DNA of 64,000 bases from NCBI GenBank assembly GCA_029821735.1, contig JALGSU010000035.1:1-64000 (forward strand), given 5' to 3'. The translations under genes and the position numbers were made by a program. Below the pieces are notes generated by a model. It worked only from the letters and a program-made list of their open reading frames with translations. It searched no databases and was not told the DNA's origin. Positions 37,286 to 44,665 of this stretch are shown in pieces. This DNA comes from Candidatus Zipacnadia bacterium. GTDB lineage: Bacteria > Armatimonadota > Zipacnadia > Zipacnadales > UBA5352. Every line of letters starts with the position of its first letter. Within the stretch, counting starts at the first letter, position 1.

Positions 37286-38491
37286 ATGGGCCGACCGCTG
37301 TTGACACTCGCACTGGCGCTATGTCTTGCTTCACCCGCGTCGGTGGTTCTCGCCGACGGAGCGTACATCCCGCCCGAGTACGGAACCGCCGAGTCCGCCG
37401 ACCAACGTGCCATCGTGGTAGACCATGGCGCCACGCAGACGTTGGTCCTCGAGACCGCCTATGAGGGGGACCTGAGCGATTTCGCCTGGGTCATCCCGCT
37501 GCCGTCGCTGATCCAGTCGGCAGGCATCAGCACCGTTTCCCAGGGCGTCTTCAGCGCGCTGGAGAATCAGAGTGCGCCACGCGCCTGGATTGGGCTGGGG
37601 GGGAGCGCATCGGGCGGCTGTGGCGGGTGTGGTGGCGGCACGCAGTTCGGTGGCAGCCCGGGCGACGGCCGCAGCCAGCTCGGCGTCACCGTCTGGGACA
37701 CGCTGCAGGTCGACGGCTACGAGGTCGCGATTCTATCGGCGACGCAATCCGGTGACCTCGCGCAGTGGCTGGCCGACGGCGGCTACGCGCTCCCCGATGA
37801 CAACGCGCCGACGCTGCAGTATTACGTGAATACTGGCGCTTACTTCGTGGCCGTGAAGGTCGATCCTGATCAGGTCGCGGTGGCGCAAACGAATGGGGCG
37901 GTCGCTACGGGAGGCCTCGAGCCGTTGTGCCTGACCTTCCCGATGGGGCCTGACGGGCTCGTGTTTCCGCTGCGCATCTCGCAGGCCAGCTCGATGGGTG
38001 AGACCGAGGTGCGGCTGTTTGTGCTCTCGGACCACCGCGTCTCGACGCCGAACTACCCCACCGCGCAGATCGACGCGTCAGGATACACCGGGGCGGAGGA
38101 TTTCACGGCGTTCTACGACGTGCGCTTCCGCAACACGCTCAGCGATTTGGGGGACCGGGGCTTCGTGGTGGAGTATGCCCGGCCGCTTCCCGAGTGGGCC
38201 GTCTCAGCGGACCTGCGCTCCTTGCTCGGCGAGGGCGAGTTCTTCCTCACGCGCCTGCGCACGTATCTGCAGCCCGAGCTGATGACCGAGGATGTGCGGC
38301 TTGTGCGTGCGCCGACCGACAACGAGTTCGAGGTGGACCTCTACGTTGCTGGCCCGTCGAGGGCACGTTACTTCGGCGCGCTGGCGGCGCTGCTGATGGC
38401 CGCCGTGCAGTCTCGTCGCGCCCGCTCGCGGCGCGGACGCGACGGCGCGCGCCTGTCTGCGCTGCTCGGCGTGCTCCTGCTGCTTGTCTGA
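37286..38491 (+). CDS. DUF2330 family exported protein
   Basis: The 401-residue product has a signal peptide (PLLTLALALCLASPASVVLA) and the DUF2330 hallmark next to it, DGAYIPPEYG, followed by QRAIVVDHG. Its VIPLPS segment and a Cys/Gly-rich loop (about residues 112-125, GGCGGCGGGTQFGG) are also visible. A C-terminal hydrophobic helix after an Arg-rich stretch suggests a second membrane anchor. The family's function is not known. The start is placed at ATG 37286, with CGAGGGG at 37271-37277; GTG 37277 or 37283 and ATG 37256 are also in frame. It is the last gene of the long + strand block before a convergent gene at 38499. Confidence 0.75.
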   Translation: MGRPLLTLALALCLASPASVVLADGAYIPPEYGTAESADQRAIVVDHGATQTLVLETAYEGDLSDFAWVIPLPSLIQSAGISTVSQGVFSALENQSAPRAWIGLGGSASGGCGGCGGGTQFGGSPGDGRSQLGVTVWDTLQVDGYEVAILSATQSGDLAQWLADGGYALPDDNAPTLQYYVNTGAYFVAVKVDPDQVAVAQTNGAVATGGLEPLCLTFPMGPDGLVFPLRISQASSMGETEVRLFVLSDHRVSTPNYPTAQIDASGYTGAEDFTAFYDVRFRNTLSDLGDRGFVVEYARPLPEWAVSADLRSLLGEGEFFLTRLRTYLQPELMTEDVRLVRAPTDNEFEVDLYVAGPSRARYFGALAALLMAAVQSRRARSRRGRDGARLSALLGVLLLLV

Positions 38492-38498
38492 GCGCCGG

Positions 38499-39758
38499 CT
38501 ACCCCTCGTCGCCCTCCCACGTCAACTCCGGCTTGGGCATCCAGTCCACATCAAACCACCCGCCGCAGACCGCTGCCTCGGTGTCGCCTGTGGTGAACCG
38601 CGTGCTGTCGAAAATCAGGAAGTCGGGGATCATGTCGTGCTTGTGGTTGCTCGACAGCTTTCGCCCGTGCAACGGCCCCGAATAGATCAGCACGTAGCGG
38701 CTCGGGTTCAGCGGGTTCGGGTAGCACATCACGAGGCCAAGTTGGTCGCCCTCGTATGTCTTGTCGAGAACCGTATAGCGATGGTCGCCGATGGTCACGG
38801 GCAACTGCGCGGCCAGCCGGCGCATGACCGAGTTCGTCTCGGGCGTCCCGAAGAGCACCAGGTTGAAGCGCTCAATGTCCTCGTCTGTCAGTTCCGCGTC
38901 AGTGCACACGCGCGCCTCGCCGTCGGCGAACGCCTCCCACTCTTCCATCCAGGTCCCCGTCTGGCGGGCGATCTCCTGGCTCTGAGCCAGGTCGCCCGAC
39001 GTCCCCTGCACCAGAATGAAGGGCGCATTGAACACGTCCTCGACCGGACCGCACAGCCCGCGGCTCTTGCCCGGTGGCCACGTGCCCTGCCCGCACGCTG
39101 GCCCGAGTTCCACCACAAGCTTGCCGTTGGCATTGGCCGGGAGCGTGAGCGGACCGCCGGCGGTCCCCACCTCGTACTGATCCGCCTTCGTAAGCGGGCA
39201 GGTGCGCATGTCGACCTCGAACACCGCCACGTTCTCCGCGCGCACATCCAGCCGCGTGCCACCGTCGACCACACGGGCCTCGATGCTCGCGGGTTGCCCC
39301 CACTTGCGCAGGCTCCGGACCGTCACCCAGAAGCTCGTCGCGTAGTTGAGGCTGAAGATCCGCATGCTCACATGCTCAGGCGAGGGGCTGAGCGTGACCA
39401 GCTTCTGCCTGCTCCACGCGTTCTCGTAGCACTCGGTGTCCCAGTAGATGAAGTGGCTCGCCTCGGGGAACTCGTAGTATTCCACGGGCTCGCCCAGGGC
39501 CTGGATCGCGTGCACCATCGAGCGCGACTCAATCACCGGGATGAGCGTATCGTTCTCACCATGCTGCACGAAGATGCTCTGGCCGCGAGCGTTCGGGACC
39601 ATCTCCAGCGCATTGTCCCAGTCCACCAGGAACTGCTTCCACGGCGGGAAGTTCGCGCGCTCCCATCGCCACCAGCGGAACATATCGGTCTGGCCCGAGA
39701 TCGGTGCCACGGCCGCGAAGTACCCCGGGAAGCGCAGGCCAATCGTCCACGAGCCCAT
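38499..39758 (-). CDS. Exported alpha/beta hydrolase (esterase-like), C-terminal part of a broken gene
   Basis: Read on the minus strand, this frame opens with MGSWTIGLRFPGYFAAVAP. In an intact alpha/beta hydrolase that segment directly follows the nucleophile elbow (G-x-S-M-G). It continues with an acid-loop region (VQHGENDTLIPV) and the catalytic His region (EASHFIYWDTE). A beta-rich C-terminal domain then runs to the stop at 38499. The nucleophile Ser itself is absent in both frames at the break near 39745-39760, so the protein as read would be inactive. Confidence 0.7.
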   Translation of the reverse strand: MGSWTIGLRFPGYFAAVAPISGQTDMFRWWRWERANFPPWKQFLVDWDNALEMVPNARGQSIFVQHGENDTLIPVIESRSMVHAIQALGEPVEYYEFPEASHFIYWDTECYENAWSRQKLVTLSPSPEHVSMRIFSLNYATSFWVTVRSLRKWGQPASIEARVVDGGTRLDVRAENVAVFEVDMRTCPLTKADQYEVGTAGGPLTLPANANGKLVVELGPACGQGTWPPGKSRGLCGPVEDVFNAPFILVQGTSGDLAQSQEIARQTGTWMEEWEAFADGEARVCTDAELTDEDIERFNLVLFGTPETNSVMRRLAAQLPVTIGDHRYTVLDKTYEGDQLGLVMCYPNPLNPSRYVLIYSGPLHGRKLSSNHKHDMIPDFLIFDSTRFTTGDTEAAVCGGWFDVDWMPKPELTWEGDEG

Positions 39759-40323
39759 ATATGCGGGCCGGATCCACGGTGAAGACGCTCATGAAGTGGT
39801 CGATGCTGTCGAAGACGTCCTTCTCGCCGACGCCCTGGAAGTCAGAGTTGCGCCGCCCGTACGGGATCAGCAGCAGGCAGCCGTTGTCTTCCGCAACGCG
39901 GCAGACGTCCTCGGAAAGCACCCACGGGTCGAGCACGCTGATGGTCGGCACATAGCCATGCAGGAAGACGATCAGGGGCCACGCCTGCTCCGGCGTGTAA
40001 CTCTCGGGGATGTACACGTAGTATGGCTGAACGCTGCCGTCGCTCTCGGCTATGAGGGCCATGCCATCGGCCACGTCATCAGCAGAGGACGTAATCCCGT
40101 AGTAACCGCCGCTGCGCCGAAGCATCGCTTTCTTCAGCTTCAGTCGTGCCAGCGGCAAGTTCACGCGTGATGCGGCTGTCGGCTCGTCCGCACTGATGAG
40201 TTCTGCTCGCGCGACGGCGCTGCGCAATTGTGTGATCTTCCCGTCCTCGTCAGGGGTAGCGGCGTCCTGGGCGAAGGCCGGGCAGGCGAGCACGAAGGCA
40301 ATGGCCAACAGGCTGATCCTCAT
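39556..40323 (-). CDS. Exported alpha/beta hydrolase (esterase-like), N-terminal part of a broken gene
   Basis: The real start is the ATG whose first base is 40323, preceded on this strand by GGGAGGACC. A signal peptide (ISLLAIAFVLACPAFA) is followed by a helical stretch and the hydrolase core with the oxyanion-hole segment WPLIVFLHGYVPT and LLIPYGRRNSDF. Natural sequence ends at DPARIY (about 39750). After that the frame gives a Gly/Pro/Arg-rich tail to 39556, while the expected continuation lies in the other frame of 38499-39758. Known relatives have about five residues including Gly-x-Ser between the two blocks, which are missing here. Confidence 0.7.
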   Translation of the reverse strand: MRISLLAIAFVLACPAFAQDAATPDEDGKITQLRSAVARAELISADEPTAASRVNLPLARLKLKKAMLRRSGGYYGITSSADDVADGMALIAESDGSVQPYYVYIPESYTPEQAWPLIVFLHGYVPTISVLDPWVLSEDVCRVAEDNGCLLLIPYGRRNSDFQGVGEKDVFDSIDHFMSVFTVDPARIYGLVDDWPALPGVLRGRGTDLGPDRYVPLVAMGARELPAVEAVPGGLGQCAGDGPERSRPEHLRAAW

Positions 40324-40410
40324 GAATGCTGGTCCTCCCACAAGAGGCTGAGCGGCCCGGTAATCTTCCCCGGTCCGCTCACTCGCACCTGCGACCACCT
40401 TAAATGAAGC

Positions 40411-40450
40411 GGGCCCCGACAGTTGGCCTATGCAGGCGCCGTCGGGGCCC
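40411..40450 (-). terminator. Hairpin closing the small Cys-rich gene's transcription unit
   Basis: A perfect 10-base-pair GC stem (40411-40420 with 40441-40450) encloses a 20-base loop. On the minus strand it lies 82 bases after the small gene's stop and is followed by a moderately T-rich GCTTCATTT. It also stands before the esterase gene's start at 40323 and could insulate it. Confidence 0.55.
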
Positions 40451-40532
40451 AAAGCTCTCTAGGACAAGCGGGCCAAGCAGAGGAATCGCTGAGATTCTTT
40501 CGCCTCAGCTCGGCCGCAGCAGGGGGGCACGA

Positions 40533-40622
40533 TTACTTCTTGCCACACCCGCACCCGCCGCAACCCTTCTTCTCTTCCTTCTTCTCCTCTTTCTTGGCTC
40601 CGCAGCCCTTATCATCACACAT
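40533..40622 (-). CDS. Novel 29-residue Cys/Lys/Glu-rich peptide
   Basis: On the minus strand an ATG (first base 40622) opens a 29-codon frame ending in TAA at 40533. The peptide begins MCDDKGCGAKK, has a charged Lys/Glu centre, and ends GCGGCGCGKK. It has five Cys (positions 2, 7, 21, 24 and 26), which suggests metal binding or a redox role. An ideal 9-base ribosome binding site GGAGGTGAT lies at 40627-40635, eight bases before the start, and a consensus promoter and 5' hairpin lie just upstream. An in-frame ATG at 40628 overlaps the ribosome binding site. I do not recognise the family. It was too short for a usual gene call. Confidence 0.72.
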   Translation of the reverse strand: MCDDKGCGAKKEEKKEEKKGCGGCGCGKK

Positions 40623-40659
40623 CAGCATCACCTCCGGATAGATTCGCAATCGCGTTGAG

Positions 40660-40674
40660 GGAGCCTATGGCTCC
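40660..40674 (-). promoter_or_regulatory. 5' leader hairpin of the small Cys-rich gene
   Basis: A 6-base-pair stem (GGAGCC with GGCTCC, 40660-40665 and 40669-40674) with a 3-base loop would sit at the extreme 5' end of a transcript starting near 40676. Such 5' hairpins can protect an mRNA from decay; that role here is inference. Confidence 0.5.
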
Positions 40675-40682
40675 ACTACGGT

Positions 40683-40711
40683 ATTATACCATCCTCAGAG
40701 AAATATCTCAA
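40683..40711 (-). promoter_or_regulatory. Strong sigma-70-type promoter of the small Cys-rich gene
   Basis: On the minus strand TTGAGA (40706-40711) and a perfect TATAAT (40683-40688) are exactly 17 bases apart, and TG one base before the -10 makes it an extended -10. The predicted transcript start is near 40676, about 54 bases before the peptide's ATG. This is the best-matched promoter I see in the window. Confidence 0.8.
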
Positions 40712-40735
40712 CTACTTTGGTGCGGTATGCGCCCT

Positions 40736-41428
40736 CTACAGCTCGATCTCCTCGCCCGGGGTCATGACCAGAGCCCGCAGTCCCTGGGTCACCACACGCG
40801 CAGCAAACTCCTCAGGATCGGCCTCTATCACGTCGAACGTGTTGTAGTGCATCGGGATGGTCAGACGCGCCTGCAGCATCTCCGCCGCCACCACCGCGTC
40901 GTCGATACCCATCGTGAACACATCGCCGATCGGCAGCGCGGTCACGTCGATATCGTTCAGTCGCCCGATCAGCTCGATATCCGCGCACAGAGCCGTGTCA
41001 CCGGCGTAGTAGAACTTCTTCCCACCCATGGTGAGCATGAATCCGCAGGCGTTCGAGATTCCCTTGATATCGTCGTCGCTGACGATGCTCGATGAGTGGT
41101 GGGCCACGGTCAGCTTCACGTGCCCGAAGTCGAACTCATGCCCGCCTCCGATGTGCATGGGGAAGACCTGCTTGACTCCCTGGCGCTCACAGTAGACTGC
41201 CAGCTCGTAGGGCGCCACCAGCATCGCATCGTTGTTGATGGCGATCTGGATGGCGTCGCCGATGTGGTCCGAGTGCGCATGGCTGACCAGCACCGCGTCG
41301 CACTTGATGTCATCGGCGGTCTCGACGGCCAATGGGTTGCCGGTCAGGAACGGGTCGATGATGACCCGCTTACCCTCCGCGGCCATTGAGAAACACGCAT
41401 GTCCATGAGACTTCAGCGTCACGCTCAT
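40736..41428 (-). CDS. UPF0173-type metal-dependent hydrolase (metallo-beta-lactamase fold)
   Basis: The 230-residue protein begins SVTLKSHGHACF, like UPF0173 proteins. It has the metallo-beta-lactamase signature HAHSDH (residues 50-55), plus later metal-ligand positions in AHHSSS, YYAGDTALC and MHYNTFD. Length fits the family, which is cytoplasmic with mostly unknown substrates. The start is taken at 41428; GAGAGG at about 41438-41443 suits this better than the ATG at 41437. It lies 13 bases downstream of the end of the oxidoreductase gene on the same strand. Confidence 0.88.
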   Translation of the reverse strand: MSVTLKSHGHACFSMAAEGKRVIIDPFLTGNPLAVETADDIKCDAVLVSHAHSDHIGDAIQIAINNDAMLVAPYELAVYCERQGVKQVFPMHIGGGHEFDFGHVKLTVAHHSSSIVSDDDIKGISNACGFMLTMGGKKFYYAGDTALCADIELIGRLNDIDVTALPIGDVFTMGIDDAVVAAEMLQARLTIPMHYNTFDVIEADPEEFAARVVTQGLRALVMTPGEEIEL

Positions 41429-41441
41429 TGGGTTCATCCTC

Positions 41442-42104
41442 TCAGATTTCCCGCCCGACCAGCGCGCCCTCGTGCACTGCGGCCTGGGCGTGGCGGGGCG
41501 ACTTCGCATCACCGATGACCGTCACCTTCAACAACGTATCCTCCAGATCGGCGGCCAGCTTGTCCTCCGCACGCCGACCGATTGCCAGCACCACCGTCCC
41601 CGGATCGTTGAACCGTTTCGTGCCCGCCGAGGTCTCGCACCTGATGCCCTCGGCATCGAGGCCCATCACTTCGTGGACGACGTGCACCTGCACACGCAGG
41701 TCCTCGAGACGCTCGAGCAGGAAGCGGCGCGGCGCGCTCGCCACACCGAGCGCGATGCCCGTGCTGCGTTCGAGGATGCTCACCCGATGCCCCGCCTCGG
41801 CCAGCAGGTGAGCGGTCTCCGCACCCGTCTGGTCGCCACCAATTATGTAAACGGGGTCCTGCACTTCCACCTCGCCGCGCAGCACCTCCCACGCCGTTAC
41901 GTGGCGCCCGCCCGCGCCGAAGGGCAGCGACTCCCCGCGCAGTTCCCGCGCCCCCGTCGCGATGATCGTGTGATCGGGGTCGACGTCCAGAATGTCATCC
42001 ACGGTCGCCTCGCGGTCCAACTCCAGCTTCACACCGGCGCGGTCCATCTCGTCAAGTTGCCAGCGGACCAGGCTGGCCAGCCAGCACGAACTGGCCGCCG
42101 ACAT
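41442..42104 (-). CDS. NADH:flavin oxidoreductase (2,4-dienoyl-CoA reductase type), C-terminal part of a broken gene
   Basis: On the minus strand this frame supplies the NAD(P)H-binding half expected after the piece at 42052-43362. It reads LVRWQLDEMDRAGVKLEL, HTIIATGARELRG, a second dinucleotide fold VYIIGGDQTGAETAHLLAEAG and a C-terminal VTVIGDAKSPR. The residues before about 42085 in this frame are not natural. The partner frame stops at 42052, so the two halves cannot be translated together without a frame change at about 42060-42090. Confidence 0.72.
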   Translation of the reverse strand: MSAASSCWLASLVRWQLDEMDRAGVKLELDREATVDDILDVDPDHTIIATGARELRGESLPFGAGGRHVTAWEVLRGEVEVQDPVYIIGGDQTGAETAHLLAEAGHRVSILERSTGIALGVASAPRRFLLERLEDLRVQVHVVHEVMGLDAEGIRCETSAGTKRFNDPGTVVLAIGRRAEDKLAADLEDTLLKVTVIGDAKSPRHAQAAVHEGALVGREI

Positions 42105-43362
42105 CTTCGCCCCTCTCCCAGACCGTCACCTCATGCCCTCGGCGCGACGCCACGATCGCTGCCTGCATGCCCGCCGGACCAGCGCCCACCACCAGCACCT
42201 GTTGCGGGCTCTTCGCGCGCGGGCCGGTCGGATAGTCCGACCACTCGGCCTCGCGCGAAGTCCACGGGTTGGCCGTGCAGGCGACCTCGCCGTCCTCGCT
42301 GTAGCTCCTTTCCGAGCAGCCCAGGTTGCAGCCGAAGCAACGAATGATCTGACTCGGCCGGTCCTCCTCCGCCTTCTTCGGCCACTCCGCATCCGCCAGC
42401 GATGCCCGCCCGATAGCCACGAAGTCGCACTTCCCGGAAGCGATGGCCTCGTCCGCCATTTCGGGCTCGACGATCCTGCCCACGCCGATTACCGGGACGC
42501 CGACCACTTCCTTGACGCTGGCCGCATAGTCCAGCAGGTGCCCCTGCTCCACGTAGTAGGGCGCGGATGCGTAGCAGGCGGTTTCGCCGATGCACACCGA
42601 CACGTGGATCGCGTCATAGCCCGCCATCTCCAGCAGCGGCGCAAACCGTCGCGCCTCCTCAACGGTCGTCCCGCCCTCCATGAACTCGTCCGCAGAAATC
42701 CGGCACCAGCAGGCGAACTCCTCACCGCACCGTTCGACGATGGCCTCCCGCAACTCCTGAGCGAAGCGCACGCGGCAGCTTGTGTCGCCGCCATACTCGT
42801 CATCGCGCCGGTTCAGAAGAGGGGAGAGGAACGAGCAGCCCAGATAGCCGTGGGCCATGTGCACCTCGACGCCATCCATCCCCGCTTCCTGCGCTCGGCG
42901 CGCGCCCTCGCCAAAAGCCTCGATCGTCTCGCGAATCTCGTCCACGCTCATCTTCTCAGGCATGCGGCGGTCGCGTCCGGCAGGGATGGCCGACGGGGCG
43001 AGCGGCTTGCGCCCGATGACCTCCTCATTCGCCTGCCGCCCGCCGTGCTGAAGCTGCACCGCGATCCGCCCGCCCGCCTCATGCACCGCATCAGCGAGCT
43101 TCGTCATACCGGGAATCATGTCGTCGTCCCAGATGCCCAGCATGCGCGGGCCGGTGCGTCCCCACGGATGCACGGTCGTATGCTCGACGATGTTCAGGCC
43201 CATGCCGCCCTTGGCGCGCGCCACATGGAAGGCGATGAGCTGGTCGGTGACCTTATGCTCAGCGTCGGGGAAGTTGCTGCCCATCGGTGCGAGCACCACG
43301 CGGTTGGGCAGCTTAAGCTGGCCGATCGAACCTGGGGAGAAAAGCGCCTGATACTTGCTCAC
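42052..43362 (-). CDS. NADH:flavin oxidoreductase (Old Yellow Enzyme / 2,4-dienoyl-CoA reductase type), N-terminal part
   Basis: The 436-residue reading has the FMN-binding barrel of the Old Yellow Enzyme family: LPNRVVLAPMGSN, the active-site MDGVEVHMAHGYL and a GVGRI strand. It has the [4Fe-4S] cluster Cys set in CFGCNLGC with a fourth Cys in VACTANP, and the first dinucleotide motif VLVVGAGPAGMQAA. It is the reductase type that moves electrons NADH to FAD to FeS to FMN. Natural sequence runs to VGGQFVLAGQP, then meets a stop. The remainder lies in another frame (41442-42104), and about 7-10 expected residues at the join appear missing. Confidence 0.8.
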   Translation of the reverse strand: MSKYQALFSPGSIGQLKLPNRVVLAPMGSNFPDAEHKVTDQLIAFHVARAKGGMGLNIVEHTTVHPWGRTGPRMLGIWDDDMIPGMTKLADAVHEAGGRIAVQLQHGGRQANEEVIGRKPLAPSAIPAGRDRRMPEKMSVDEIRETIEAFGEGARRAQEAGMDGVEVHMAHGYLGCSFLSPLLNRRDDEYGGDTSCRVRFAQELREAIVERCGEEFACWCRISADEFMEGGTTVEEARRFAPLLEMAGYDAIHVSVCIGETACYASAPYYVEQGHLLDYAASVKEVVGVPVIGVGRIVEPEMADEAIASGKCDFVAIGRASLADAEWPKKAEEDRPSQIIRCFGCNLGCSERSYSEDGEVACTANPWTSREAEWSDYPTGPRAKSPQQVLVVGAGPAGMQAAIVASRRGHEVTVWERGEDVGGQFVLAGQPGPLAT

Positions 43363-43552
43363 GGTACCTCACCACAAGACTGGGGTTGTTGTTAGCCGCG
43401 GCTCTAGCTTCCCTGCGCATGCGCCCAATCCTGCCGCGGGCGGGGAAAGTCGCCGCAACGCAGAGGAATGTCCCCGACCGTGTCGAAAGCTCTTCGCGCG
43501 CGGGAGTGACGTCTGCTCCATCAGGTTGTGTATCGTAAGAGGAGGGTCTGCA

Positions 43553-43888
43553 GTGGCGAAGATCAAGGCCGGTATCATCGGCGCTGGAATTGGCAAATAC
43601 CACATCGAGGGCTACCAGGCACACAGTGGGGCCGAGGTAGTGGCGCTGTGTGATGTCAACGAGCAGGCGCTGACCGAAGTCGCTGACGACTTTGGCATCC
43701 CCAACACTTTCGTGCGTGCCCAACGCGCTGCACAGGCCTCTCGCGGTCGACTGCCTCAAGGCCGGCAAGCACGTCTTGACGGAGAAGCCGCTGGCACCCA
43801 ACGCTCGCGAGGGCCAGAAGATGGTCGACGCAGCCAAGGCCGCCGGCAAAACGCTCATGATCCAGTTCAACAATCGCTATCGCCCTGA
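43553..43888 (+). CDS. Gfo/Idh/MocA oxidoreductase, N-terminal fragment of a broken gene
   Basis: From GTG 43553 (AGAGGAGGG just upstream) the frame encodes the Rossmann start of a Gfo/Idh/MocA dehydrogenase: AGIIGAGIGKYHIEGY, VVALCDVNEQAL and DFGIPNTFV. After codon 54 (about 43714) the frame turns into Arg/Gln-rich unnatural sequence ending at 43888. The expected continuation is in the other frame. About 16 conserved residues that normally carry the DYxExL...DAVxV strand are absent. The start lies about 190 bases from the divergent oxidoreductase start at 43362, so this gap holds both promoters, though I could not pick convincing boxes. Confidence 0.72.
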   Translation: MAKIKAGIIGAGIGKYHIEGYQAHSGAEVVALCDVNEQALTEVADDFGIPNTFVRAQRAAQASRGRLPQGRQARLDGEAAGTQRSRGPEDGRRSQGRRQNAHDPVQQSLSP

Positions 43889-44588
43889 GGCCCAGCTCCT
43901 GAAGAAATACGTCGATGGCGGCGAACTCGGCGATCTCTACTTCGCACGCTGCGGCTGGATTCGGCGCAACGGTATCCCCGGCTGGGGCGGCTGGTTCACC
44001 AGCAAAGAGATGGCCGGCGGCGGGCCGCTCATCGACCTCGCGGTTCACATGCTCGACCTGACGATGTGGCTGATGGGCAATCCCGAGCCGGAGGTATGCA
44101 TGGCCTCGACCTACTCGGTCTTTGGCCCGCAGATGGAGGCCCTCGGTCCGTGGGGCACGCCCAACACCAAGGGCAAGTTTGACGTCGAGGACATGGCGGT
44201 CGGCATGATCAAGTTCGCTGGCGGTCAGACGATCATGCTTGAGGCCTCGTGGGCATCTCGCATCCGCCAGGAGTTTGTCTACTCGACCATGTGTGGCAGC
44301 AAGGCTGGCGCGAGCCTCGAGCGCGTCTTCGACTTCGATGGCGATGATGACACTGCAGTAGACACGCTCGAGCTCTACACGCAGGAGAACGGTGTTCCGG
44401 TCAACCGTGAACTGATCGTGGAGCCCGATCCGGCGATGGGCCGCGTCGCTGCGGTGATGCACTTCGTGGACTGCCTGAAGTCAGGCAAAGAGCCTGTCTC
44501 TCCGGGCACCGATGGCCTGCGCATCATGAAGATTCTCGACGCGATGTACAAGTCAGCAGAGACTGGCAAAGCCGTCAATATCAAGTAG
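43692..44588 (+). CDS. Gfo/Idh/MocA oxidoreductase, main fragment of a broken gene
   Basis: Natural sequence in this frame starts at about 43713 with CVPNALHRPLAVDCLKAGKHVLTEKPLA, the NAD-domain motif with the catalytic EKP Lys. It then has the C-terminal alpha/beta substrate domain with GGGPLIDLAVHMLDLTMWLMG, where the His-containing motif is the usual catalytic one. It ends SAETGKAVNIK. These enzymes oxidise or epimerise sugars or inositols with NAD(P). Without the first 53 residues encoded at 43553-43711 it would lack the nucleotide-binding glycine motif. Confidence 0.75.
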   Translation: MASPTLSCVPNALHRPLAVDCLKAGKHVLTEKPLAPNAREGQKMVDAAKAAGKTLMIQFNNRYRPEAQLLKKYVDGGELGDLYFARCGWIRRNGIPGWGGWFTSKEMAGGGPLIDLAVHMLDLTMWLMGNPEPEVCMASTYSVFGPQMEALGPWGTPNTKGKFDVEDMAVGMIKFAGGQTIMLEASWASRIRQEFVYSTMCGSKAGASLERVFDFDGDDDTAVDTLELYTQENGVPVNRELIVEPDPAMGRVAAVMHFVDCLKSGKEPVSPGTDGLRIMKILDAMYKSAETGKAVNIK

Positions 44589-44613
44589 CGGCTGCCACAT
44601 CAATCTGAATCGG

Positions 44614-44644
44614 AAGCGGCGAGGCCACCCGGGCCTCGCCGCTT
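44614..44644. terminator. Bidirectional terminator hairpin between convergent genes
   Basis: A perfect 13-base-pair stem (44614-44626 with 44632-44644) encloses a 5-base loop. It sits between the oxidoreductase stop at 44588 and the convergent KaiC-fusion stop at 44666, and can serve both strands. The + side continues TGCGTTCTCTCTC. Confidence 0.75.
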
Positions 44645-44665
44645 TGCGTTCTCTCTCGCCCCGAC

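Noticed and set aside
35217..37334. A 705-codon open reading frame on the minus strand
   Set aside because: It is antisense to the well-supported glycosidase-like gene at 34341-37202, has no family features, and long antisense frames are expected in GC-rich coding sequence.
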